From NCBI GenBank assembly GCA_007116205.1, contig SKIY01000099.1, positions 1 through 15,007 on the forward strand: a DNA stretch of 15,007 bases, given 5' to 3'. The position numbers and the translations under genes are program-made. This document shows, one piece after another, positions 7,307 through 14,268 of the stretch. How positions within the stretch are numbered: the stretch's first letter is position 1; each line of letters begins with the position of its first letter. This DNA comes from Candidatus Izemoplasma sp. (lineage in GTDB: Bacteria; Bacillota_I; Bacilli_A; Izemoplasmatales; Izemoplasmataceae). The notes under the pieces were generated by a model that was not told the DNA's origin, did not search any database, and saw nothing but the letters and a program-made list of their open reading frames with translations.

Positions 7307-7323
7307 AAGTTCAGGTGATTATG

Positions 7324-8265
7324 ATGACATGGGATACCCACGAAAAGAAGTACCACACATATAACCATTACTTACGTGATAAATACGGCCAAAAAGTTTT
7401 TAAAGTCTCTTTAAACGGACATTTTACCTGTCCCAATAAAGATGGCACAAAAGGCGTTGGTGGCTGCATTTTTTGCAGTCCTTCTGGCAGCGGTGATTTT
7501 GCTGGTAATATAGAAGATGATTTAAACACACAATTTCAAACTGTAAAAACCATGCTCCATGATAAATGGCCACAAGCAAAATACATTGTCTACTTTCAAG
7601 CCAATACCAACACCTATAAGCCTGTTGATGCGTTAAAAGTACTTTTTGAGACCAGTATTACACTCGATAAAAATATTGTTGGCTTAAATATAGGGACGCG
7701 GTGTGACGCCTTAGATGATGAAAAAATTGATTTGTTAGCGCGCTTAAATACAAAAACAGATGTGACTGTAGAACTCGGACTCCAATCAATTCATGAAAAA
7801 ACAGCGCTATGGATGAATCGTGGTCACGACTTAACATGTTTTGAAAATGCAGTTCACGCTTTGCGGAAAAAAAACATTGCGGTGGTTGTCCACATTATCA
7901 ATGGATTGTTCGATGAAGATGAACGTGCGATGATTGCAACGACTGAATATTTAAACCAACTAGATATTCAAGGCATTAAAATCCATATGCTTCACATCAT
8001 GAAAAACACCACGCTTGGAAAAATATATCAAGCACAACCATTTCCGCTTTTAAGCAAAGAAGCTTATGTGAAGATTACGGTTAAACAAATCGAAAGATTA
8101 CGTCCTGATATTATTATTCACCGGCTTACTGGAGATAGTCCAAAAGAAAGTTTAATCGCACCGACATGGACTTTAAAAAAGTTTATCGTTTTAAACGAAA
8201 TAGATAAATTAATGCGTAAAGAACAAACTTATCAAGGTAAATATTATAAAAAAGCGGCTCAGTGA
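7324..8265 (+). CDS. TIGR01212-family radical SAM protein (YtqA/YhcC type)
   Basis: 313 residues from the ATG at 7324. The N-terminus YHTYNHYLRDKYGQKVFKV and the cluster motif C36-x11-C48-x2-C51 (FTCPNKDGTKGVGGCIFC) are those of the TIGR01212 family, whose CxxC pair and upstream Cys hold a [4Fe-4S] cluster that cleaves S-adenosylmethionine. GSGDFAG follows, then YFQANTNTY, IGTRCD, VELGLQS and GHD, typical of Elp3-like radical SAM barrels. The substrate is not something the sequence shows. AGGTGA (7313-7318) lies 5 bases before 7324; an ATG at 7321 and a GTG at 7315 are in-frame alternatives with poorer spacing. Its stop TGA (8263-8265) lies in the loop-proximal part of the shared terminator and overlaps the end of citXG by 7 bases. 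It stands alone, without the methyltransferase often found beside it in Bacilli. Confidence 0.9.
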   Translation: MTWDTHEKKYHTYNHYLRDKYGQKVFKVSLNGHFTCPNKDGTKGVGGCIFCSPSGSGDFAGNIEDDLNTQFQTVKTMLHDKWPQAKYIVYFQANTNTYKPVDALKVLFETSITLDKNIVGLNIGTRCDALDDEKIDLLARLNTKTDVTVELGLQSIHEKTALWMNRGHDLTCFENAVHALRKKNIAVVVHIINGLFDEDERAMIATTEYLNQLDIQGIKIHMLHIMKNTTLGKIYQAQPFPLLSKEAYVKITVKQIERLRPDIIIHRLTGDSPKESLIAPTWTLKKFIVLNEIDKLMRKEQTYQGKYYKKAAQ

Positions 8266-8275
8266 GCCGCTTTTT
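8249..8275. terminator. Bidirectional terminator shared by the radical SAM gene and citXG
   Basis: A near-perfect palindrome centred on 8262: GCGGCTCA (8254-8261) and TGAGCCGC (8263-8270), flanked by five As (8249-8253) and five Ts (8271-8275). It therefore forms a GC-rich hairpin followed by a U run when read from either strand. Both convergent genes end inside it with TGA: 8263-8265 on the plus strand and 8259-8261 on the minus strand. It closes both transcription units. Confidence 0.92.
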
Positions 8276-9569
8276 GATTGAGTAAATGTTTCGTTAAATC
8301 TAAAAAACAAACCAATGCATATAAATCAGCACTACCCCCAGGAGAGATGTTTTGTGCCTTGTATGTGTCCGATATTTTTTGATACATATTAAAATTAAAC
8401 GGTGTTTCATTGAGCAGCACATGCATATCTTTTTGAACATTTTTTAAAGTGGTTAAATTATGCCGCTTTATAATCGTCGTATCTTCTAAACGCGACATAA
8501 TTGCGCATAATTTTTGATACGCATTATACTGTTCATTAGGATACCAGCTCATAATGCTAGGAAAGCCTTGAGAAACCTCTTCTCGGATCCCTTTTAATCC
8601 ATATTTTTTGTAAATGGCTTCGCCTGCAGTGAGATCGGTTTTTTCATCGAGATTTGAGAAATCATCTTTTGTTATATCTGTGACAAATTGACGCACTTCT
8701 TGGATGATCTCTGGCAAGGTTTTTTGGGCAATGATGCCTGACATATAAAACGGTAAAAACGCCCCAAAAATAAAGATTGCACCTTTGTGGGTATTAATAT
8801 TTTGGGTTGCTTCAAACATTGCTTTTTCAGCGGCAATACCAAAGTTGCGTAACTTAGACTTGTTGTTTTCAAGATTATGACCAGCTTCTAAAAAGGTTTT
8901 AAACCAAGGTTTTAAAGCTTTGATTGAAGCTAAAAAGTGATCAATATTCATATCAGTGTGTGCCCCTGAATCTTTATGCGACACCAAGCCGAACTTAGGA
9001 TATAAATAAACTTCTCTTTCTAAGGCTACCGCAACGAACTCACTCAATGTTTCAAGCAAATATTCGATGGTTCTATTTTCAATAAATATTCTTAAGGCTT
9101 CTTTTGAATGGCTTTGATTACGACAACAGGCATGTGCATCTTGCGCACATACAAAACACAGTCTCGCGTCGTAATCAAAATCTTCACGGCTATAGCGATT
9201 TTTGCGGAAATGCACATCTAAATCAATAAATCTACCGAGCGGGTGTTCTTGTTCAAAAATCATACATTGTTGCTTCGTTTGTTCGGCTGAGCCTTCTACA
9301 ATATATAACAACGCATCGCCCCCTAAAGAACGATGGGGTATTTTTTTAATCACATCGAATGTGTCACAAATGAGTTTATCAAAAAGCGCTTGATGAACGT
9401 TTGTGTACCACGTGTTTTTAGGCACGCCAGGTATATTTGATTTTAGAGTAATGATGGTTTTTTTCTCTTTTTTGGTAAGTTTTAAACGTATGTTTTCAAA
9501 AACATCACGGGCTTCTATCATTGTTTTTTCAATGTCTTGTTGCGCGTTTTTTGAGTCTTCTAATGGCAT
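8259..9569 (-). CDS. citXG: CitX-CitG fusion: prosthetic group synthesis and transfer for (citrate/citramalate) lyase ACP
   Basis: 436 residues joining two enzymes. Residues about 15-165 are CitX (holo-ACP synthase), with HPLGRFIDLDVHF (109-121) and the Cys/His pattern RLCFVCAQDAHACCR (136-150). Residues about 170-436 are CitG (triphosphoribosyl-dephospho-CoA synthase), with EVYLYPKFGLVSHKDSGAH (186-204), NTHKGAIF (259-266), TAGE (314-317), GIREEVSQGFPS (327-338) and SPGGSADL (409-416). Together they make the phosphoribosyl-dephospho-CoA group from ATP and dephospho-CoA and attach it to CitD. The linked form is known from other Firmicutes; there is no sign of a sequencing frameshift. The start at 9569 is supported by AGGAGG (9576-9581) with 6-base spacing. 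It overlaps the end of citC by 41 bases. It is the last gene of the operon. Confidence 0.93.
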   Translation of the reverse strand: MPLEDSKNAQQDIEKTMIEARDVFENIRLKLTKKEKKTIITLKSNIPGVPKNTWYTNVHQALFDKLICDTFDVIKKIPHRSLGGDALLYIVEGSAEQTKQQCMIFEQEHPLGRFIDLDVHFRKNRYSREDFDYDARLCFVCAQDAHACCRNQSHSKEALRIFIENRTIEYLLETLSEFVAVALEREVYLYPKFGLVSHKDSGAHTDMNIDHFLASIKALKPWFKTFLEAGHNLENNKSKLRNFGIAAEKAMFEATQNINTHKGAIFIFGAFLPFYMSGIIAQKTLPEIIQEVRQFVTDITKDDFSNLDEKTDLTAGEAIYKKYGLKGIREEVSQGFPSIMSWYPNEQYNAYQKLCAIMSRLEDTTIIKRHNLTTLKNVQKDMHVLLNETPFNFNMYQKISDTYKAQNISPGGSADLYALVCFLDLTKHLLNQKAAH

Positions 9570-10542
9570 CTTTACCCTCCTTTGTTTCTAAAAAATCGAC
9601 GGTGGCTTGGGGAAGGTATTGATATGCGTGGTCTTGATGATCTTTTTTTAATAAGTTGCGTACTGTTGAGGCGCTTATAACACTATCTTTAAGCTGCTTT
9701 CTTGGAATGATTTCTAATTGATTTGTTAAATACTTCTTTAAGGTTTTATTATACATAGCGGTCATCTCACTCATCGGCTCTTCACCGACATAGCGTTTAA
9801 CAATATTAAAGGTTTTCATATAGTATTTTTTAAATACAAGGACATCGATCATAGCGTGTTCTTCACGAATATTTGCTTCTTTTTGTAAAAAATATTTTGG
9901 AAATGTTGCATAGGATACTAGATAGTCTAAACTCGGTAAAACAGTTACATTATCAAAGGACTCACAAGCCTTTTTAACAATCGCCAAGCGCGCTTTAAAA
10001 GGAAAGACGCTTCGGTCTTCACTGACGACGAAGACAAGTAAAGCCGGATGCTGTTTTCTTGCTGTCTCGATTAAATGTAAATGCCCTAGGGTTAACGGAT
10101 TCGCATTAATAACCACTGCAGCTTTTGATGCATCATTAATGGCATATTCGGTTTTTAGTTTTTGCAAGGTGTCTTGAATGTTTTTTCCACCTTCTAATAA
10201 AGCAAGTGTCATTGTCTGTACAATCGGTTTAAGGCCGAGTGCTTTAAACAGTGGAACTTGTTCATCTAAGGTATACACAAAATAGTGATTAATGCCTTTA
10301 TTTGCCAGGCGTTTAATCATTTCTGTTAGTAGTAAAGACGTCATATTTTGTCCTTGATAAGCAGGGGCAATCGCAATGCATTTAATAATATTTACACTTG
10401 TGCTTGCGGTGGCAATGATGCAATCATTTTCAGTAATGATAATGGTATCATCAATGTCGTCTTCATACGTTAAGTCAAATTGTTTTAAAAAGCTCTGAAC
10501 TTGGTCTTTTTCTTCTTCTAATACAACATCATGAATGCGCAT
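9529..10542 (-). CDS. citC: Citrate lyase ligase (acetate:SH-ACP ligase)
   Basis: 337 residues, the usual CitC length. It acetylates the thiol of the lyase ACP prosthetic group with acetate and ATP, which turns the complex on. Seen: an N-terminal GNAT-like domain (about 1-115) with IAPAYQGQNMTSLLL (58-72) as the acyl-CoA-binding-type loop, and a C-terminal nucleotidyltransferase domain with NANPLTLGHLHLI (146-158), the GH of the HxGH class, and ISASTVRNLL (289-298), the ISSTxVR-type motif. The ATG at 10542 is chosen because AGGAGTG lies just upstream and the conserved protein begins there; in-frame codons further upstream lie inside citF. Only four bases separate it from the citF stop. The acyl substrate is acetate in characterised members, which fits either a citrate or a citramalate lyase. 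Confidence 0.94.
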   Translation of the reverse strand: MRIHDVVLEEEKDQVQSFLKQFDLTYEDDIDDTIIITENDCIIATASTSVNIIKCIAIAPAYQGQNMTSLLLTEMIKRLANKGINHYFVYTLDEQVPLFKALGLKPIVQTMTLALLEGGKNIQDTLQKLKTEYAINDASKAAVVINANPLTLGHLHLIETARKQHPALLVFVVSEDRSVFPFKARLAIVKKACESFDNVTVLPSLDYLVSYATFPKYFLQKEANIREEHAMIDVLVFKKYYMKTFNIVKRYVGEEPMSEMTAMYNKTLKKYLTNQLEIIPRKQLKDSVISASTVRNLLKKDHQDHAYQYLPQATVDFLETKEGKDAIRRLKKRATRH

Positions 10543-10546
10543 GTCA

Positions 10547-11944
10547 TCACTCCTTTGCATGCAAGGTATCGATGATGGTTCCATCACGGTCTTCAACAAC
10601 ACCTATTTTTTTACCTTTATGGGTTGTCTCTTTAGGGTGGCCTGTATAAGCGGTTGCGCGTTGCATTAATGTATCTATACTTACAATATCTAAACGACTA
10701 TTTTTTAACTGTGCTATTAAGTCTTTTCTTCGCGGGTTAATAGCAATTCCGCGTTCTGTGACTAAACAATCCACATGTTTACCAAGTGTAGTAATAGTGT
10801 TTACGCGGGTTTTAATCACTGATGTGCGCGCTTTTAATAACGGTGTAACAATAATACTTACAAACGCATCGCTTGCGGTGTCTGAATGCCCGCCCGATCC
10901 TCCGATTATGGTATTAAATGAATCGGTTGTAACATTAACATTAAAGTCTAAATCAATTTCAGTAGCGCCTAGTATGACAACGTCTAAATCTTTAATAATG
11001 CGGCGTGGGTTGTTTGGATTGGCATAATCATGTGCGCTAATAGCATGATGTGTAGCATTACGTTTTAAACTTTTTATGGCTTCTAAGTCAAAACATTGCA
11101 CATCATAAAGTTTTTCTACTAATCCCATTTCTAACATCTCAACGTGATACTTTGTAATTCCACCTGAAAAAAACTTTGCTTTAATGGCGTTTCTTTGCAT
11201 ATATGCTTTAATGTAGTCTGTGACGCGTAAACTAACACCACCTGCACCACTTTGAAAACTAAATCCTGGCTTTATAATGTCTAAATCTTCAATCAATTGC
11301 GCTGCACGACGTGCAATACTGACGCCGATAGGGTCCCTTGTGATGGTCGTTGTACCACTTACAATACCGCGCGCATCCCCTATTGAATCTAAGATTAAAA
11401 GATAGTCTATATGCTGATGATGTATTTGCGGATTTTCAATAGCATCCACAAAGTGATCTGTCACGAATATTTTTAGTTTGGCATGTGCAACATCTTCCAT
11501 AGCATAGCCTAAACTCCCACAAGCAGATGGACCGTACAAGCCACTTGCAGCACCTGTTTTATCAACGGTTGGTGCGGCGATAAACGCGATATCAATAGAA
11601 TTTTCACCCTCAATAATCGCTCTAGCTCGACCACCGTGTGTTTGCATTTTTAAACAGGTTTCACTACCGTGTAGAGCTAAATAATTAGCGACTGGTCCAT
11701 TGAGATAATTGGTTGTAATTGAAGCTACTTTTTCTTTTTTAAGTAGGGTTTCAATACTTGTATATGAAGGAAATATTGCAGAAGGAGACAGATGAATATC
11801 TTTATATCCTAAAGCATCAATTTTAGTTAAAATAGGATTAATAATGCCATCACCATTTCGTAAATGGTGGTGAAACGATAAACGCATCCCATCTTTTAGC
11901 GGCAACGCTTCTAATAACGCATCTAATGAGGTATATTTTTTCAT
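10547..11944 (-). CDS. citF: Citrate/citramalate lyase alpha subunit (ACP acyl transferase)
   Basis: 465 residues. CitF exchanges the acetyl group on the lyase ACP for the incoming tricarboxylic or dicarboxylic acid, giving the acyl-ACP that CitE cleaves and releasing acetate. Seen: SFHHHLRNGD (23-32), THGGRARA (102-109), GPSACGSLGYA (138-148), QSGAGGVSL (231-239), FSGGITKYHVEM (259-270), EIDLDFNVNV (329-338) and GGSGGHSDTAS (348-358), all in family order. Characterised CitF proteins are about 505-515 residues and carry roughly 45 residues ahead of the segment matching residue 6 here; that part is absent. The start cannot move upstream easily, because ATG at 11944 overlaps the citE stop (ATGA) and upstream codons are in citE. 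The weak ribosome binding site suggests coupling. The operon context favours citramalate as the substrate. Confidence 0.93.
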   Translation of the reverse strand: MKKYTSLDALLEALPLKDGMRLSFHHHLRNGDGIINPILTKIDALGYKDIHLSPSAIFPSYTSIETLLKKEKVASITTNYLNGPVANYLALHGSETCLKMQTHGGRARAIIEGENSIDIAFIAAPTVDKTGAASGLYGPSACGSLGYAMEDVAHAKLKIFVTDHFVDAIENPQIHHQHIDYLLILDSIGDARGIVSGTTTITRDPIGVSIARRAAQLIEDLDIIKPGFSFQSGAGGVSLRVTDYIKAYMQRNAIKAKFFSGGITKYHVEMLEMGLVEKLYDVQCFDLEAIKSLKRNATHHAISAHDYANPNNPRRIIKDLDVVILGATEIDLDFNVNVTTDSFNTIIGGSGGHSDTASDAFVSIIVTPLLKARTSVIKTRVNTITTLGKHVDCLVTERGIAINPRRKDLIAQLKNSRLDIVSIDTLMQRATAYTGHPKETTHKGKKIGVVEDRDGTIIDTLHAKE

Positions 11945-12765
11945 AATACACCGTAGTCTTTGGCGCGCTTCAATAGTTTTCTTGCGCGTTCAATGACAGG
12001 TTTGTCAATCATCTTTCCGTCTAAACTAAACCGCATACTTTGCGTTTGTTCACTTTTAGCAATAATCCGTTTTGAAGCTTTTATTGCTTCTTGTGATGGG
12101 GTAAAAGCGTTATTAATGAACGCCACGTGATTCGGATGAATACTCGCTTTTGCAGTACATCCTAATGCGGTCGCTTGTTTGATATCTTCTATTAACCCGG
12201 CTTCGTTTAAAACATCAGTAAATGGGGTATCGATGGCTTCAATATTCGTTGATGCGGCCGCAAAAATCATCTGACTTCGAGCAAATAGCAGTTCTTTCCC
12301 GTCCTGACTGCGATCAATATTCAATGCTTTTGTTAAATCTTCTGCGCCTAATAAGAACCCTTTTACATGCGGGTTTTTAGCGAGTGATAATACTTCAAAA
12401 AAGACGTCTGGGGTTTCTAATATCCCTAAAATGTCGATTGGCTTAGCCCATAAAGATTCCAGGATTTTTAACCGCTCTACATTCATTTTTGGGAAGACGA
12501 TTCCAGCAATCGGTAAATCTTTGATAGATGCTAAATCTTTTTTACAGTGGGCTAAATCATCGGTACTATTAATTCGAATATAGAGTTTTGGGCGGTGAAA
12601 TGTATACCGTTTTAAAAACGCAGCGGTTAACTGCCTTGCTTCATCTTTGTTATGGTCTGCGACACTATCTTCAAAGTCAATAATCACCGCATCCGCATCG
12701 AAAACATCAAGATTTTGAAGCATGCGTGGAACATCTCCTGGTATGAAAAGGTAGCTACGACTCAT
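11941..12765 (-). CDS. citE: Citrate/citramalate lyase beta subunit (acyl-ACP lyase)
   Basis: 274 residues, a little shorter than CitE of enteric bacteria (about 290-300). It performs the retro-aldol-type cleavage of the acyl-ACP to acetyl-ACP and an oxoacid. Seen: RSYLFIPG (3-10), DFEDSV (30-35, usually DLEDAV), RIN with R64, FPK (91-93), the Mg ligand E117 in GILETP, the second acidic ligand region GAEDL (140-144, D143), GKELLFAR (156-163), ASIHPNH (207-213) and LDGKMID. All catalytic positions of the CitE/HpcH fold are kept. The start at 12765 has AAGGAGG at good spacing within the end of citD, which it overlaps by 11 bases. Given mal and glmE upstream, the product is likely pyruvate (citramalate lyase) and not oxaloacetate. 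Confidence 0.93.
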   Translation of the reverse strand: MSRSYLFIPGDVPRMLQNLDVFDADAVIIDFEDSVADHNKDEARQLTAAFLKRYTFHRPKLYIRINSTDDLAHCKKDLASIKDLPIAGIVFPKMNVERLKILESLWAKPIDILGILETPDVFFEVLSLAKNPHVKGFLLGAEDLTKALNIDRSQDGKELLFARSQMIFAAASTNIEAIDTPFTDVLNEAGLIEDIKQATALGCTAKASIHPNHVAFINNAFTPSQEAIKASKRIIAKSEQTQSMRFSLDGKMIDKPVIERARKLLKRAKDYGVL

Positions 12766-13021
12766 CTTTAGCCTCCTTAAAACGTTTAATTGCTGTGATT
12801 AAACGTGCTTCAATCGTATAATCTAAAGCCCCTTTATCTTGACAAAGGACATGAATATTTTCAATATTGTGTGCTTTTAAGGTATCGGTAAGTACTTTTT
12901 GAATTTGCTCACCATACATCGCAAAAACCGTACTTTCAATGTTTATTTCGGTGTTCTCGTTTGGTTGTAAGGTGATTAAGCAATCACTAGATTCTAAACT
13001 GCCAACGACGATGGTTTTCAT
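12755..13021 (-). CDS. citD: Citrate/citramalate lyase acyl carrier protein (gamma subunit)
   Basis: 88 residues. This small carrier bears the 2'-(5''-phosphoribosyl)-3'-dephospho-CoA arm on which acetyl and substrate acyl groups are held. The attachment serine is S11 in GSLESSD (residues 7-13), aligned with the Ser14 of GTLESGD known from enteric CitD. DKGALDYTIEARL (63-75) is the conserved C-terminal block. The start at 13021 overlaps the TGA of mal as ATGA, and a weak AAGAGG lies upstream, so translation is probably coupled to mal. CitXG, encoded downstream, should modify it. Confidence 0.94.
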   Translation of the reverse strand: MKTIVVGSLESSDCLITLQPNENTEINIESTVFAMYGEQIQKVLTDTLKAHNIENIHVLCQDKGALDYTIEARLITAIKRFKEAKDES

Positions 13022-14268
13022 AATTGATGCCTCTTAATGCGTGCTAACTCTCTAGCCATATGATTACGAACGATCATAATACCTTCATCAGCACCCATGC
13101 CTGGTTTGGCAAGGACTTGTTTTGCTTCACATGCAATCGCAATAGAGGTTGTGATTTCTGCGCTAATATTGGTTTCATTACAGGTTCCCCCGCTATAGGC
13201 GCCCATATCGTTTTTAAGACAATATCGCAATGCTTCAATAATATTATTTACGCCGCCTAGATCTGGCGTTTTAACTTGGACCATATGGCCGGCTTTATGG
13301 TCGGTAAAATATTTAACATCGTCGAGTGTATTGCACCATTCATCCGCAACAATTTCAACATGGACGGTATCATCCGCATCAATCATTTCTCTTAATGTTT
13401 TTAGTGCTACCATCGTTTTTTCACGGTCACCTTCATCCACAGGTCCTTCAATTCTTAATAAAAACGGATGGGCAACTTCTGATATGGTTTTTAAATAGGT
13501 AAACATTTTTTTATAATCATAATTAAAAATGATTCCAATCAGCCCATAGACATCAATATGTAACACTGGTTCATAATCATCTCGCATTCTTTTTTGAATA
13601 ATACGATTTCTTAACCACTGGATATATTCTTTGAGTATTTCGCCTTCTTTACCAAGTTTGGTGTCGATATTATTAATGAGGGCATGGGGCATCACTTCAA
13701 CCTCTTTAATAATCATTTTATCGACATTGGTATAGCGTTCATCGCCTGTTTGTGCAAAGACTGGAATAGGGGTATACACTGTGCTTTTTAACTGATACTC
13801 ACGACGGACAATTTCTGCCATTGTCTTTTTCTGTGCTTTTGCGGTCGCATTTAATAAAGCGCCAGTTATCCCATACCGTAAAGCGGTATGCAAGCGTTCA
13901 TCGTTAATTTTTAATCGATCAAAGTATTCCGCGTTTTTACGAAAAACCGAAACATCACACCCAATCAACTTAGGCTTAATATGATTGTTAAAAAACACCG
14001 CACTTTCAGCAGCGATGAATAACGGATCGCGTCCCCCTGCACCAGAATACTGGACAGCTGCCGCATCACCGTATGCAACCGTTTCATCTTCTAAAATTAA
14101 CATGATAGACAGCGATTCTCCTGGTTGGCGAATCGCTGTGAATTTATCGGTAACGGGATCTCCTTGATACATAAAGCCATCCATTAAAGCGCCTTTTTTT
14201 ATCGCGGCTTGGTCGTCAAAATAAAACCCTGTCATTCCTACTGAGCAAACTGCATCAATTATTTTCAT
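13018..14268 (-). CDS. mal: Methylaspartate ammonia-lyase
   Basis: 416 residues, about the size of the clostridial enzyme (413). It removes ammonia from (2S,3S)-3-methylaspartate to give mesaconate, the second step of the methylaspartate route of glutamate fermentation. The fold is of the enolase superfamily. Seen: N-terminal GMTGFYFDDQAAIKKG (11-26), AVQYSGAGGRDP (71-82), PHALIN with H195, the three metal ligands D239 (HIDV), E274 (RIEGP) and D309 (VADEWCN), and the catalytic base K333 in HMVQVKTPDLGG. GTCNETN (361-367) and KPGMGADEG follow. Every catalytic residue known from the family is present. The start at 14268 has AAGGGGG 5-6 bases upstream and overlaps glmE by 14 bases. It ends in an ATGA overlap with citD. 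Identity along the chain is high enough that this assignment is secure. Confidence 0.97.
   Translation of the reverse strand: MKIIDAVCSVGMTGFYFDDQAAIKKGALMDGFMYQGDPVTDKFTAIRQPGESLSIMLILEDETVAYGDAAAVQYSGAGGRDPLFIAAESAVFFNNHIKPKLIGCDVSVFRKNAEYFDRLKINDERLHTALRYGITGALLNATAKAQKKTMAEIVRREYQLKSTVYTPIPVFAQTGDERYTNVDKMIIKEVEVMPHALINNIDTKLGKEGEILKEYIQWLRNRIIQKRMRDDYEPVLHIDVYGLIGIIFNYDYKKMFTYLKTISEVAHPFLLRIEGPVDEGDREKTMVALKTLREMIDADDTVHVEIVADEWCNTLDDVKYFTDHKAGHMVQVKTPDLGGVNNIIEALRYCLKNDMGAYSGGTCNETNISAEITTSIAIACEAKQVLAKPGMGADEGIMIVRNHMARELARIKRHQL

Noticed and set aside
8259..9569. CitX-CitG fusion as a frameshift or assembly artefact
   Set aside because: Both halves are intact and in one frame with a normal linker, and fused CitXG proteins are known in other bacteria.
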